Source: Cyclina sinensis
Taxonomy: Eukaryota > Mollusca > Bivalvia > Venerida > Veneridae
Assembly (NCBI GenBank): GCA_012932295.1
Contig: JAAONU010000009.1
Location: forward strand, 7,357,535-7,421,534
Reading direction: 5' to 3'
Length of the DNA: 64,000 nt
The notes beneath the pieces are model-generated. The model ran no database searches, had not been told where the DNA came from, and saw nothing but the letters and a program-made list of their open reading frames with translations. This document shows, piece by piece, positions 1 to 12,699 of this stretch (its first letter is position 1; the number at the start of each line of letters is the position of its first letter). A program made the position numbers and the translations under genes.

Positions 1-270
1 AAAAACAAAGATCTGAAGTCATAACATTTAATTATTACATTATCATATAAACACACTGCTTTGGGCTCAGTTTTATCTTTTGTCTAAGACAGAACTTAGG
101 GTTTAATCTAGATCTTAAGCACCTGAGGAACTTAGATTTGGTTTCTATAGCAACACATACTTTAACTGAAGATTTACTTACAAACTTATACAGAAAAGAA
201 GAAAGATAATTTAAAACTCTTGCATAACCATAATTCTACTAATATAGCAAATAAAAATGTTGCCACATAC

Positions 271-303
271 CAGACAAAATTTGTCCCCGCTATCCTCCAA
301 AGA
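271..303 (-). CDS. Candidate exon 4 of gene 1 (33 bp)
   Basis: The donor CTG|GTATGT is good. With the acceptor TTTTAAAG| the exon is in phase 0 and reads SLEDSGDKFCL, continuing from exon 3. An alternative acceptor at TAATAG| (exon 271-311) would need a phase-1 partner and therefore an unseen exon. The gene would continue past the left edge of the window. Exons this small are easy to mistake for chance. Confidence 0.3.
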
Positions 304-1313
304 CTTTAAAACTATTACAAAAAACATTTTTTTATCATTTCCTCGTATAATCATATAAATTGTTCAATTTCAGCTCCAAATTTTCTACAATTTACAAGTC
401 ATCACCCCCAAACTACAAATACCATATAAACTGTGACATTTAATCATGTACTCTTTTGACATTCAAGCCACAGTATTGTTTATCAATACATATCTTTTAA
501 AACATTTTCAGCATTTTCAATTATCTATTTTGCTACAATATAATGCTGTATTGGTTATCTGTAAATAATTTGATATTTTGATTAAACATTTAATACAAAA
601 CAAACTTGACCTTAAATAAATGTTTTGAGACTCAATAAACACATAAACACATAAACACAATTAAATATTGAACATGCCCCTTGCAGTGGATAATTGCTTC
701 ATTCAGTTTAAATTTTTTGTGTAAATCTTTTTTAAAATGGTACAAAAAAATAGATAAATATTCAAACATACAAGGCTACCATTTGTAATACTCAAAACAT
801 CTTTTTAACTCCAATTTAAACAAAACAGTGATACTGAAGGTCATCTGTTAAACAGACAAAACTGAGCATGACACCCTATATAATCTCTGATAAAGGAATT
901 TCATCAATTAAATTTTACAAATTGCAGTAAAAAATACCTGAATTTAAGCTAAAATATACCTTATTTTAAAACAAAATGACCCTTCAGTCAAAATACCTGA
1001 GGGTCAAAATGGGGTCTTTATGAAATTTCAGGGGTCAAACCCATCTACAAGTGTCAAATGGAAACACTACTGCAACACATATTCTCTACACTCTCCAAGC
1101 AACTAAAACAAAGAAACTGACATAATTATGTTAATTAAGAGTTTAAACATTCCTCTTCCATCTGAATTAAACTCAAAAGCTTCTTAGTGAAACATCTTTC
1201 TCACTCAAGACTTTTTTTTTCAAACAATCTCCTAGATACTGGAAAGAACATAATACAGACACCCAAACTTCCAGCAATTAACTTCTGTTTTCTAAACAAA
1301 CACAGGTACTTAC

Positions 1314-1396
1314 AGAATTCCTCACACCCTTTGGACCTATTGAAATCACAGTTTTACTGTTAGAATCAAACAGGTGGTCAGCAAACAAGATCAGTC
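1314..1396 (-). CDS. Candidate exon 3 of gene 1 (83 bp)
   Basis: An acceptor ACTAATCAG|GA and a consensus donor TTCT|GTAAGT bound an open stretch of 27 codons. It starts with two bases completing a phase-1 codon (Gly) and ends in phase 0. The translation begins LILFADHLFDSNSKTVISIG and ends PKGVRNS. Following the 46-bp exon it gives a continuous helical-looking segment. Product not recognised. Confidence 0.4.
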
Positions 1397-2929
1397 CTGA
1401 TTAGTTTATTTCATTTCTTGCTTTTTGAAACTTCCAGGAGCAATAAATCGTGACCTAATTATATACTATAAATAATTTGCAAATTGACAATAACAACAGT
1501 ACATCCTTTTGGACTAAAGATTCAAAATTGTTTAAAGAAAAAAAAAAACAACCAAAAACTGATATAAACCAGACAGCAGGATGGAGAAACTGCAAAAGGG
1601 AAACTTCATTATGACAAAAGAAATCTTTACAGGTATCTTTACATTATAAGTGCTTCTGAGATTTTTATCTGCGAATCTAACATATATGGTTAAAAAGATT
1701 TCTTGAACAGAAAATATTTCTCTGATGATTTTTAATATCATAATGAAACAAGTATCTCACAAACTTTAAACTGAACATAATTATATATTAACCTGTAGAA
1801 CAAAATAATTCAATAATATGAAACCCTAGAGTTACAGCCCTTGTTTCTTGTTAAAGCTTACTCAAAGTTTATCTACAACTTTGTTCTCTGTAATTAAGTC
1901 AAGTCTTTCAATTTCATGAGAGTAACAACACCCTAAATGAAAGTTTTTACCATTAATTTTAATAGAATAAGTTATTATAAAAAATTTACCCTCATATTTC
2001 CTAGATTTACCCTCTTTATAAATATTTTAACCCATATATTCTCCTAGACTAACTCAACATCAACAATAAAGGTCAGACTGTACTTAACCAGGCTAAACAG
2101 AACAAAAACACAACCTCATCTTGTCAGTTTTCATCAGATTAAGATAATCTTTTGAGATTTGATAAGATAATCTTCTCCATGCATTCCAGGAAATGGTCTA
2201 GGTAAAAAAGAAAGTGTGTGTCAACCCTCTATGCTTGCTCTTTATTACTGAAGGAAAACTGTTACCCATATAAGACATACTTACATATAAAACACACCCC
2301 TAAAATGGACTGTTGATCAAGTAGTATTGCAAGATGCTGTCAGGTTAACACTGAGGTAACCTAATATGAAGTATAGGTTCACTTACAAATCCTAAATGTA
2401 GGTGTGTAAAAAGGTATTGAACATATTAATGATGTTCTATTAGGCTGAAGACATGCATTAGTAACTCTAATATTGCATATTATAGATGATTCCCTTATTA
2501 TATAAATAGAAATAATACATTAAGGTGAGGATGATTTATTTTAAAGTTAATCACCTTCCATACAGGATGTGCAATTATAAACTTAATGCATTAGAATTTT
2601 GTAGGGGTAGGGAAGTGAATATATATACTATCTGGCATGTGATACTGTTGGCAAACCTTGTCTGGATAATTTGAAAGGTAACCATATTTTGTACTAGATT
2701 TATGTCCATACGTATGTCTGCCTCTTCTAGAAAAGTTAAAGTTCATTTATTCTTTTGTATGCTAAAACATAATTATGTTAATTTTGCAAAGTGCAATAAC
2801 TGATACCTTTACAAAGCAAATCCTTTAGGCAAAAAGAAAAGAGAAAAGTGCTCCCTAACTGCCATGTCACTGTGCCTTACAGGCTTACAAGACATCTCTT
2901 CTTACACATTTACTGACCCCTAAACTCCC

Positions 2930-3086
2930 TTTTATGCCAGACACCAGGCAGTCAGTCGGTTTGTCACATTCTTTAACAAAGCTGGTGGCTGACACACTCT
3001 GGTCTTATCAGAACAAGTCCCTGAAAGACTTGATCCTTCCACATCCCATGCCCTAGGTGGATGCCTTAACCACTTGGCCATGGAGA
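2930..3086 (-). repeat. Degenerate tRNA-derived SINE
   Basis: On the minus strand an A-box-like segment TGGCCAAGTGGTTAAGGCA (3079-3061) is followed by a weak B-box-like GGATCAAGTC (3036-3027). The head resembles a class-II (Leu/Ser-type) tRNA. It does not fold as a functional tRNA, so it is read as a decayed SINE head. Confidence 0.4.
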
Positions 3087-4248
3087 CATGTATACATATT
3101 ATTCTTGCTTACTCTCCTGTTTTGAAGATGGTAAAATGATGACAGGAACTTGCTGACGCCTAATACACTGCTTGAGAAAAAATCAGGTCTGAAAAAAATG
3201 CTGGCTAACCACTGAAAGTCTTACTTGATCATGAATATGTCAGAAATTATCTTGAAAACTCCAGGAAAAATATATCACTTGCTAAAACTAATCAGGGAAT
3301 GTAGGAAAATAGACAGGAGAGACAGGTACAAGGTATATAAAGGTAACATGTATAATAAACTAGCCAGGCAATCATACCTGATAACTATCTTCTGAATAAA
3401 CATACAGGTATAACATGTGGAAGATCTACAGAAACTATCAAAAGGTCCTGCTGTTGTTTGTACTAAAAAGGCTTAGGTGAGGTGCAGGGATAAAACATTA
3501 AAAGCATACTTTACCACTCTCAGAGCTGTTACACAAGCGTTATGTCCCCATAAAAATGCATTTATGAGAAGTTTATCATAATTACAGATTTAGGGTTTAT
3601 GAGAAACAAATACCCTTTTAATATCAATTTCTTGAAATAACCGCATTCACACTGGACACAAGATATAAGTACACCACCACACAAAAGAGAAAAGGGTAAA
3701 CCAACAAAAAGTAAATGCAATGGTGAAATAACTTTAAATACTTCCTTCTACTTTCATGTTATCATGTTACATTAAAAAACTACTTGCTGATTTCATTTAA
3801 GTTGCTGTGCTGAGGCAAAGAAATCAGAATGAATGAAGCCAGTGCTTTGCAATTTGTAAACAGTCAGATCTGAAGGTAAAAAAATATGGTTTTTCAATGT
3901 GACAACATCAACAGTAACAGAAAATTGGGAAAGCTAGTTTTGGCCACTGAACAGTTGGGCCAAATGGACATTATTAGATTCTATTTCACAAGTCACCAAG
4001 ATAGGCATCAAGGTTTCAACATGAGCTATAGATTCCAAGGATTTTTTAATATCTTCTTTAACATTTTCTAGTCAGAAAGAGATGCCATTAACCAGTCCAT
4101 CAAATCTGCAAAATTCTATTTTAAGTAGCCTATTAGGATTGGACTAAAGTCTTCCATCAGAAACTGCAAACTTCATCATATCATGCATCAAGACTCCTAG
4201 CTTCTGTTATGTTGTTACAATCAACAAATAACAAAAGATATATCTTAT

Positions 4249-4940
4249 AACAAGTGCCATGTTGACATGGCCATCCCCTGCTGAATGTGTTTGCTTAGTT
4301 ACCATTCTTGTGGACAGCGCTCCTCCCCAATGAAATCTATCAACCTCATAATGAAGTTTCAAGTTGATATCTCAAACACTTATTGAGTTATTGGCCGAAG
4401 AAAAATTAAGCACGAAAAATCACAAAGGGCAATAAGTCAAAATTCGTGAAAGGCAGAGTTATTGTTCTTGTGCTCTGCACTCCTTCATAATGAGATATAT
4501 CCACCTATGAAGTTTCAAGTTGATATCTCAAACACTTTTTGAGTTAACCTCTGGACAAAAATTAAGCTTGAAAAAACCAAACAAAGAACAATTACTCAAA
4601 AATTATGAAGGGTAGAGTTATGATTCTTGTGTACTGCACTCCTCCTCAATGAGATCTATCCACTTTTGAAGTTTCAAGTTGATATCACAAACACTTTTCA
4701 AGTTATGTTCCAGACAAAAATTATGCATGAAAAATAACAAAGGGCAATAACTAAAAAAAAATATAAAGTAGAGGTATCATTCCTGTGTACTGCTCTCCTC
4801 CTCAATGAGATATCTCCACCTATGAAGTTTCAAGTTGATATGTCAATGAGTAATGCTCCGGACAAAAATGAACGTGGGAAGGAAGGACGGACGGAGACTA
4901 TTACCATATCCCCTGCCGCCTTTTCGGCGGGGGATAATTA
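4249..4940 (+). mobile_element. Composite tandem-repeat element (about 158-bp units)
   Basis: About 3.5 units of ~158 bp repeat the phrases CTGCACTCCTCCTCAATGAG and GAAGTTTCAAGTTGATATC. The array ends in a short GGACGGACGGAG run. The right end is a hairpin (CCGCC, loop, GGCGG) followed by GGGGGATAATTA. The left end carries ATCCCCTGCTGAA, which mirrors the right end in inverted orientation, so the element has terminal inverted repeats. There is no coding capacity. A small open frame at 4822-5028 only crosses the repeat end and is not a gene. Confidence 0.6.
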
Positions 4941-5323
4941 CGAAAGCAGTAATATATTAATTTACATAAAGCAAACAAATTTCAAGTACCAATCCTTTTC
5001 AAAAGCTGGAAGTAAGGAAACATCTTGAAATACCTCATAATGACTCATCAGGCTATGTGAAACTGGAAGCAATTAAGTGAACAGAAGCCAGGGATCTGAA
5101 TACCTCAATACCTTAGCTATATTCACACAGACATACACAGATTAGATAATAAGATAATTTGCCTTCAGTATAAATTAAGTAAAAGTGTAAGATTATATCT
5201 AGTTTGTAATTAAGTTGGATAGCTGAATTAAGGCTAGAGCCTGATTTTCAGAAAATTTCAAGTTTTGGAGATGTCAGCTGAATATATTACATTTCGTTTC
5301 CTCGTTCAGTAGGTAATCTTTAA

Positions 5324-5529
5324 CCCTGAACATGCTGAAATTTTGTAATGGATTTGCCCAGATTTGAATTTGGAACAGTCCATTCAAAATTTAAGGGATT
5401 TCAATATCAAAATACCAAAATGGAGCTGCCAACAGTATAGAGCCTGGTCAGACTGTACGGATGTGCAGACTGGCCTGGCTCTATACTGGTGGCAAAGGCT
5501 AATCACTTTCGGTTCCAGCAGGTTGAGGG
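5324..5529. mobile_element. TTAA-bounded inverted-repeat element (MITE), copy 1
   Basis: The element is bounded by TTAA at 5320-5323 and 5530-5533. Its ends are CCCTGAACATGCTG and, inverted, CCCTCAACCTGCTG. The interior has no gene. The TTAA boundary fits piggyBac or Kolobok-type insertion. A second copy at 18265-18451 shares the ends and an internal stretch containing GGATGTGCA in one copy and GAATGTGCA in the other. Confidence 0.65.
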
Positions 5530-5805
5530 TTAAATTTCAAATCTTGAAAAAACTGCCTCTTTCAAATGAATTCCTATGTGTCTCAGTCTACTGTCTATTT
5601 TGAATACCGGTATGTAGGTTGTGGTTGTTTATACACCACGAAAATCCCTGGGAGCAAAATGTAATGCAAAACGTCAATCAAGGTGATGCTACACCAAATT
5701 GATAATTTGTCATAAAAAGAATTATTGATACCAGCATTTCATTTATTTAATTGTGTCAAAGGTTTATATAAGCCATAATATTATTAACAAAATTTACCAC
5801 TACTT

Positions 5806-6040
5806 TGAGTTACAAAGACCATCACGACTTGTGTTACATAGACTAATAATGCCTCCTTTATGTTACAAACTACCATCTCCTTGTGTTACAAAGACTTCTT
5901 CTGTTGTATTACAAACTACCACCCACTTGTGTTACAAAGACTATCATCTTGTACTTTACAAAGACTATACCTCCTTTGTTTTACAAACTACCATGTGTTA
6001 CAGAGACAACCACCCAGATGTTTCAAAGATCTTGTCTCCA
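5806..6040 (+). repeat. Degenerate minisatellite (about 22-25 bp units)
   Basis: The stretch repeats variants of TGTTACAAAGACTACCACC about nine times with irregular spacing. The repeats keep all three forward frames open in part, giving Tyr/Cys/Leu-rich frames that are not genes. Confidence 0.6.
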
Positions 6041-6703
6041 AAGACACTCTCTGTTAAAAACACAAATAAAAGAAGACCTTAGTGTACTATGACTTACTAT
6101 GTATAATCAAGAAGCCAGTCCACACCAGGAAGTGAGAGCATCAGATTAACTGAGAAACTGCTGAAAAGGTCATCGCTTATCAGCACTCTGATTTATATGG
6201 GTCACACCCTATCTTCATGCTTACTGATTTTCTTGTCTGTCTAGAAGTCATTACCACCAGCAAACAAAGAAATTCTCACTTATCTCAGCACTTAATGACA
6301 CTTTATGGTTTATCCTAAGGTAGGTTGGTTTCATTATATAGATTAAACTTTTTGAGGATACTGTTGTCAGGCTACGGCCACAAAGTAGGAACATGATTTT
6401 GATTTTTTCAATTTCAATCATTAAACATGGAAATATTGGTTGTGAAAACTTTGTACCAAGGAATAATTAATGAGGTGCTTTCACTGGTTTCCAATGGATT
6501 TCCATTTGCAATTTCAGTCACTATTATAGCTTGTTATTTTACAAGAAGTCTGTTTTAAATTCAAGTGGAAAAAATTAACAAACCCCAATATGAAATTATG
6601 TCAATTCTTCAAATTGAAGAGAATGAAGAGTTGCTTCCCTTTTCTCATTTATATTCATAAAAGTAAGTAATCAGCAATCAATTGCCCTAAATTACTTGAT
6701 ATT

Positions 6704-6860
6704 GTTGTACTGAAAGTGTACCATAGGTACCCTATGACAAGTGAGATGAAGATGCCTATATCTGGTCCATCTTTCAGCTATAGTTGTACTGAAAGTGTAC
6801 CATAGGTACCCTATGACAAGTGAGATGAAGATGCCTATATCTGGTCCATCTTTCAGCTAT
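6704..6860 (+). repeat. Tandem duplication, 79-bp period, two copies
   Basis: Positions 6704-6781 and 6783-6860 match over 78 bases without a mismatch that I can see. Each copy contains the near-palindrome CATAGGTACCCTATG. The lack of divergence in otherwise decayed intronic DNA suggests a recent duplication. Confidence 0.85.
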
Positions 6861-9155
6861 TATCTGAGAAAAAGATGCAAAACCAAATAACTCCCCTTAA
6901 GGCAAATTAACTGCCTAAAAATAGTTCTTTACTCTGCAAAATCTAATCTATGATAATTGTTACTGAGCAGATGCTTTCCCATTTGAAAATTGTCCAATTT
7001 TAAGATTCAGAATTGTCAAATAGCATAATTATTTGTCAGCTACATGGGTGTGTGTAATAAAACATACTATGAAACCATACAAAAGTTTTCATGTAAATTA
7101 CAAGGCCAGTACGTTACCTAATTTCATATTTTGCCGATTTATGTCCATCACACAGCCAAGCTTGGATTTATGCCATATGCCATTATATTTTTGGTATGAA
7201 GAACTAATTCACACTGCATCAAATCATGAATGTGACCATTCTTTATGTTATCAAATCTGCATTTCAAAAAAGTTTTAAATTTTGAACTATATATAGTTCT
7301 GCAGGTCTGAACTTTACATGTTAGAGATCTATAGTGTGTTGTGCACAAGGCACTGTAGGATCACAGCTGAAGTGAAGGTGTTGTAAGTTTCTTAACACAT
7401 CCTAGACAATCCCTAACACAGCACCATCAGTGCTTTGATATTTCAAACTGATTTTGATTATATAAAAGTGACCACAAAAAAGGGTGTAGATTATGCACAA
7501 CTTCTGTGCACAAATTCTAATGCAGTCTGTTCTTGTGTTCCAGAATGCTATAATGAACTATTTGATTAATCAACCAAATCATACCACAATATGGTGTGTA
7601 TCCCAATTACTAAGAATAGATTTTTGTTTTGAACATATGAATGACAGACATTGAATTTCAAAAGCTCCTGAATTACTGCATGTTACAATATCCAATTAAT
7701 TTTTATCATGAAATCAAATAGTACCCTGAATACCTATGGCAAGATGACATTAAAAAATACATTTCCATCATTAAAAAGGCATCAAACTATATAAACTACA
7801 GGAATCAAAATGATAACAAAGATGTATCTGAAACAACTGCAGGGAATAGGCACCAAACAACATACAGCCATTGAAAATGACATCAGTATTATATCTGATA
7901 CAGAACTCAGTGATTGGAAAAGTCATGCCGACCCACAATTTGTGCATTGTTTTGAAAAAATGCCTAAAGATTTTACTTTTGGACGCACAGTATGCCCCAA
8001 GTAAATTTTGTTCAAAATCTTATGAAAAGCAACAAATAAATAAAGAAAAACTGATGACAAATTGAAATCCGATTATAAACATTTTTCCGAACTTCTTGTA
8101 CAATATATGGCACCTTACAGGGTTACTTTGCGAAGCATTATCAGTATGTGGATTCGCCTGCAGTAAAATCAATTCCATTGCTAAAATAGATCATGATAAA
8201 AAAAAAAAATTGTTGACAACCAAATTTTTCTTAACAAAACAATATTATCATTCATTTATTATTTACTGACAAAAAGAAACCTTTTCGGCATGCAAAAATA
8301 CATTTGCCGCAACAGGTAATGGCATGCAGGTTTTATCAACTGTGACACGTGACATTTCTGTTTTTGGTTTCAAACATGCCTCTAAAGGAAAAAAACTCAA
8401 GAATGATGAAAAACAATCAGCTTTACATCAGTTTATTCAGACAAAAACATCCCAAACTGAACGATACAACAATGTACCAGAACAAATTGAAATATCGCCG
8501 ACAAATGAGTGTCACTCAAGATTCCTCTGCCAATTTGGACAAAAATTTTGACACTTACAGAAACACTTCAAAATTTTTCTTTTCTAACAAAATTACAAAT
8601 TGCCCATCAAAGTTGGATTTGAAAGCCAAAGGGCAATTTTCTTACCGAATCACTGCAAGACTGCAGCAAAAAGATATCAAACATACAGCCATGGAGAATG
8701 ACAACAGTATTATATCTGATAGAAGACTGCAACAAAAAGACATCAAACAACAAAAAGCCATCAAAATGACAGTAGAGATTCATCTGAAACAATAAACTAC
8801 AGGAGAGGTCAACAAAATAAATTCACAACACTGCTGTAACTTGACAACCAATAAAATGTTACAAATAACTCCAAGACATCTTCTTGCCTCACCTGATACT
8901 TTAGCCATATGTATGCAGCAAACTGTGGTCAAATTCTCTTATGCAAAAGACATCTCAGACAAAACAAGTGAATTTTCTATGGTCTGTTTACAGCAAACCA
9001 TGCAAAAATTACCTCAGGGACTGCAGTAAACACTTGTGCATTGCTCCAATTACTTACATACAGTCTATTTATATATCTATATACTATATAAACTTTCAGG
9101 GTTGAAGTGCATGTAATATAATAGCTTGCAATTATGAAAGTCCTAACAGACTCAC
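6861..9155. other. Non-coding stretch with an internal diverged duplication
   Basis: Segments near 7805-7905 and 8655-8780 share phrases such as CATACAGCCATTGAAAATGA and CAGTATTATATCTGATA with scattered mismatches. Both lie in a region of CAA- and AAAGA-rich sequence. The open frames here (for example 8349-8795) have repeat-like composition and no recognisable domain. Confidence 0.5.
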
Positions 9156-9201
9156 CTTTATAAAACTTTTCAAAGTTCTTCCCACAATTTTGAATAACTT
9201 C
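9156..9201 (-). CDS. Candidate exon 2 of gene 1 (46 bp)
   Basis: The donor is a near-perfect AAAG|GTGAGT. The acceptor (TATGAG|GAAG) is weaker, but a CTGAC branch-point-like motif lies about 17 bases upstream. The reading is EVIQNCGKNFEKFYK plus one base, entering in phase 0 as exon 1 requires and leaving in phase 1 as the exon at 1396-1314 requires. The peptide looks helical and amphipathic. A weak resemblance to the Gly-Lys-Asn-(Phe/Tyr)-Glu-Lys stretch of I-BAR domains was noticed, but it is far too short to name a family. Confidence 0.35.
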
Positions 9202-11419
9202 CTCATACAAATATGTCAGAAAAAACATAAATACGATAAATAAATAAAACAACAGTTTATACGATTATAATGTCATAATGTCACAAAAGCACTGCTAGAA
9301 GGTAAAAGGAATCTCCAAAAACTATCATTTATCCCATTAGCAACTGTCATAAATAAATGCAATAAATTGGGTAGTTTAGGAAATCTCCTGCACCTTGGCA
9401 GCCATTTTGGATTCCAGAAGGCTGAGTGTATACAAGGAAAGTTGGCATTCTCTCAACAAATTAGGTCTGAGTGCATCTAACTCCAATGGGAAAGGTATAA
9501 CTGTTAGGTCAAAGAAATTTACTATGTGGTTCTTGTGATACTGTTATTATTTTAAGTCCATGGAATGAGTGTGGTTCTTTGGTTAACAGGGGCTTAGTTT
9601 CCCCCCACATCCTACCCCACCCCTAACTTTTTATGTTCTAAATATCAAATGGTACATTTTTCCAATTATATCTGCAGCTCTAAGAATTTCACTGATAAGT
9701 AAAAATCCATTCATCTTTATATTTTAAGGCAGATTTGGATGTTTACTTTTTTTAAATTTTGTGAACTGTTTGCCAGCTATAAACCGTGTTGTTTGTTAAT
9801 ATTGTGTGATCTTATCTGAAAAGAATTACCGGTAAGGTAAAAATCTATATCATGGAATCAAATGAAGCTTCGATCTTATAGCTCAAAATCTACTTCCAGT
9901 GGAATAGGTATATGGTAAGCTAAGCTAAGTTCTTGGTTCAGAACTTTGTGTCTGATGGTAGAGTACTTTTGAATGACAAAAAGAACTAAGTTCATGGTAT
10001 AAGGTTATAGATGTGTCTGTCAATGGTTTGTGTCACTGACAGAAAGTTAGGGACAAAGGTGGGGTTGGGGTGGGGTGGCAGTAGGCATACCTAGGGGGTT
10101 TAGATAAACTGCATATAGATAAACTGCATATCTTGTCCTTTAACTACCAACCTTGAAGTAATGTATTCTATCTAAACCTTGTGAGTCATAATTGCTTCTT
10201 AAACAGTCCCCAAATCTCCCTTTCAGAAAGGATGGTTCAGTCTTTTTCCTGGATGGTGCCCCTACCCCATGGAGCAAACACTGTTAGGTAAATAAAGTTA
10301 ACTCAACTGTAATTTTGGTTTTAAGATATAAGCTACATCTGATTGCCATTGGAAATTCACTTTTCTGGTTTCCATGAAAAACTTTTGTGGGAAAACATAT
10401 CTAACTGATGAAACTTAGTTCTAAAGGTCATGTAAAATGGACATAAATATAAAAAATACTAAGTCAGTAGAATTAAGTCTGTGATGGCTTCAAATTTATC
10501 AGAGATATCCTTCTATTGAAATCAACGAAAATTTGTGTATGAATTCATATTAAGTGTGCCATGATTTTTCCATCAGCATAGTAACTATACTACAGTTCCC
10601 TAAAATATCCATCTATAGGGCAAGTCTTATCCCATTTACAAAGTATTATCATTTTGTTTAACATTCCCGATATAAAAAGTTCTTATAACTTTTTCATTTA
10701 AGATATATTCATTACGCTGAACAACAACAACAAAAGTTAAGCTAATTAAGAGCAATTTACAATCATTGACATCACAATGCCTTGGTTTAGTCTGTAACTT
10801 GATAATTTCCTATGAATACATTGACATATAAATATACACACAAGTGCTTACAAAATATAAAGATTTAACAGACTAAATGCCGCTTATCAGCCTAGCACAG
10901 CTGGTTGTTAGAGTAATTCCACATTTACAGTTTATAAATATCATTCCCTACCTATGCATTTTCCCTCTAAATTTGATAATCAAAGGGAGTTAACTCAAAG
11001 AAAAATTATATCAATATTTCTCAGGAGTCGCTGTTCCTGATAATGGAAGCTACAATTTGTGTTTACCCTCTAATTACCTAATTATCTTCCGCAAAAAATA
11101 AATATTTCAAACTCAAACATGACAATAAATTTGTTAAGGTGGGAAAATGTGGCAGTAATAATAATGCTTTTATCAGAACATATACATATACATATGCTTG
11201 AAGTATTTTTAACTCTTATGACCGCAGGGTTTTTGTTGTTTGATAATCCTTTGTATAAGCCCTGTTGCAGTAAACTTATTGCACAAATTTATATCACTTT
11301 CACTTTAAAGAGGTCAAGGATTGTGAAAAAGATGTCATACACATTTCAGAACTCTCTGTCTCATGATTTCAGACAAGATGAAAATTACAGAAATATCCTT
11401 TTAATATATTTCTAAGGAA
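9202..11419. other. Intronic DNA, nothing recognised
   Basis: AT-rich sequence within the predicted 6.4-kb first intron of gene 1. I see no splice-bounded open stretch. A short direct repeat AGATAAACTGCATAT lies near 10100-10130. Confidence 0.5.
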
Positions 11420-12120
11420 AACATGTGACAAATCACTAATAACCCAAAGGATATACTTTGAACAATGTTGGTAAGGTACCACTAGAGAATGCACTGAACA
11501 ACAAATTTCTAAAGTCTCAATCAAGAATAGGTCAATGCAAGTCTATGTAAGACATCTGACCCTTGTGGCATGCTCTATACCCAAGGACCAAAGTCTGAAC
11601 AACTTATTTGGTCTACGAGACATCAACATTTTAGAACTCTGGGCCTTGTGCTTTCATACAAGAAGAATTTTAAGGATATTGTGATATATTTCTATGATAA
11701 CATGTGACCCTCAGATAGGCCAGCAGAGACCCTTCAGAACATAATTTGAAGAAAGATTTGGTAGAGGTCTACTAGACAATGCTACACATCCAATTTCAGA
11801 GCTCAGGACCATGAATTCTAATTCTAATGTTGCCAAAAGAATGGAATACCTAGAACAGTCTTAGTAGAGGTTTATGCAATGAACATATTCTTACCAAATT
11901 TCATCAACCTTGACAAAGTGGGGAGATGTTGCTTACAGAGATACAGAGTAGACATAAACTATTCACACATTATGTTGGTATGACATTTGACCTCTATGTG
12001 TGACCTTGATCTCAGCCAATTGAAACCTGTGCTCTGCACATCAACTCATTATGGTTAGCATATCTGCCATAATATTTTTCATTTCCTTCAATCAGTAGTA
12101 TAAAATAAAACATCCTTTTG
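11420..12120. repeat. Diverged dispersed repeat
   Basis: A segment around 11940-12110 (ATTCACACATTATGTTGGTATGACAT, in two adjoining parts, then AAACCTGTGCTCTGCACATC) recurs at 29600-29720 with scattered differences, including ATTCACACATTATATTAG, TATGACATGTTGC and AAACCTGTGCCCTGTACATC. It is an old dispersed family without coding capacity. Confidence 0.5.
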
Positions 12121-12699
12121 GGCCTATAAAACATGTTATGCTCACCACAGGGTTGAAGTATTAAGCCTAATTTTTAACATTTTTTTTTTCAAAAATATGT
12201 TAATTAATCTGTACATACTTTAAATTTTTAATCTGCTTGCTTCAAAACTGAAACAGTTTTTTGACACACATATTAGGTTCAAATACTTTGCAAAAAGGGC
12301 TATAACTCTAATACATTGTAAATGCTTGATACTTCAATGTATTTAGTAAAATGTAAGAGAAATACCTCTTTTCCTAATCCATTATTAACTTGAAGATAAT
12401 TATTATTATGTAAGACCAAAACACCTAGCCTATTTTATTTTTGACAGAAGTGTCTTCAGTTCAAAGGCCAAAAATCACTTATGAAATCTACAGACATTTA
12501 TACTGGTCTACACACTTTACAGCTGAAACATTTCTTAAAGCATTCAAACTACATGCCAGGAATAAGCCACATTTCTCATCGCTTTTAACAAACAGTTTGT
12601 TGTATGGTTCTAGTATCAACAAGAGCATGGCCTGCGGGTGCCAACACTTGGCTGCAGTTACTTTTTAGAAAATACTAAAAGCTGTATTTGAATATAAAC

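Larger units (their letters stand above)
304..4248. other. Intronic AT-rich DNA of gene 1
   Basis: Apart from exon 3 (1314-1396) and the tRNA-like SINE near 2930-3086, this stretch is AT-rich with long A and T runs. I see no other supported exon. A short open piece at about 2276-2326 (minus) with a GTAAGT donor was considered, but its phases do not fit the chain. Confidence 0.5.

Noticed and set aside
2276..2326. Possible minus-strand exon (HLAILLDQQSILGVCFI) with GTAAGT donor
   Set aside because: Its phases (0 in, 1 out) break the chain of gene 1, and the acceptor lies after stop-rich sequence.
5753..6092. Three overlapping open frames rich in Cys, Tyr and Leu
   Set aside because: They are frames through the TGTTACAAAGACTACC minisatellite.
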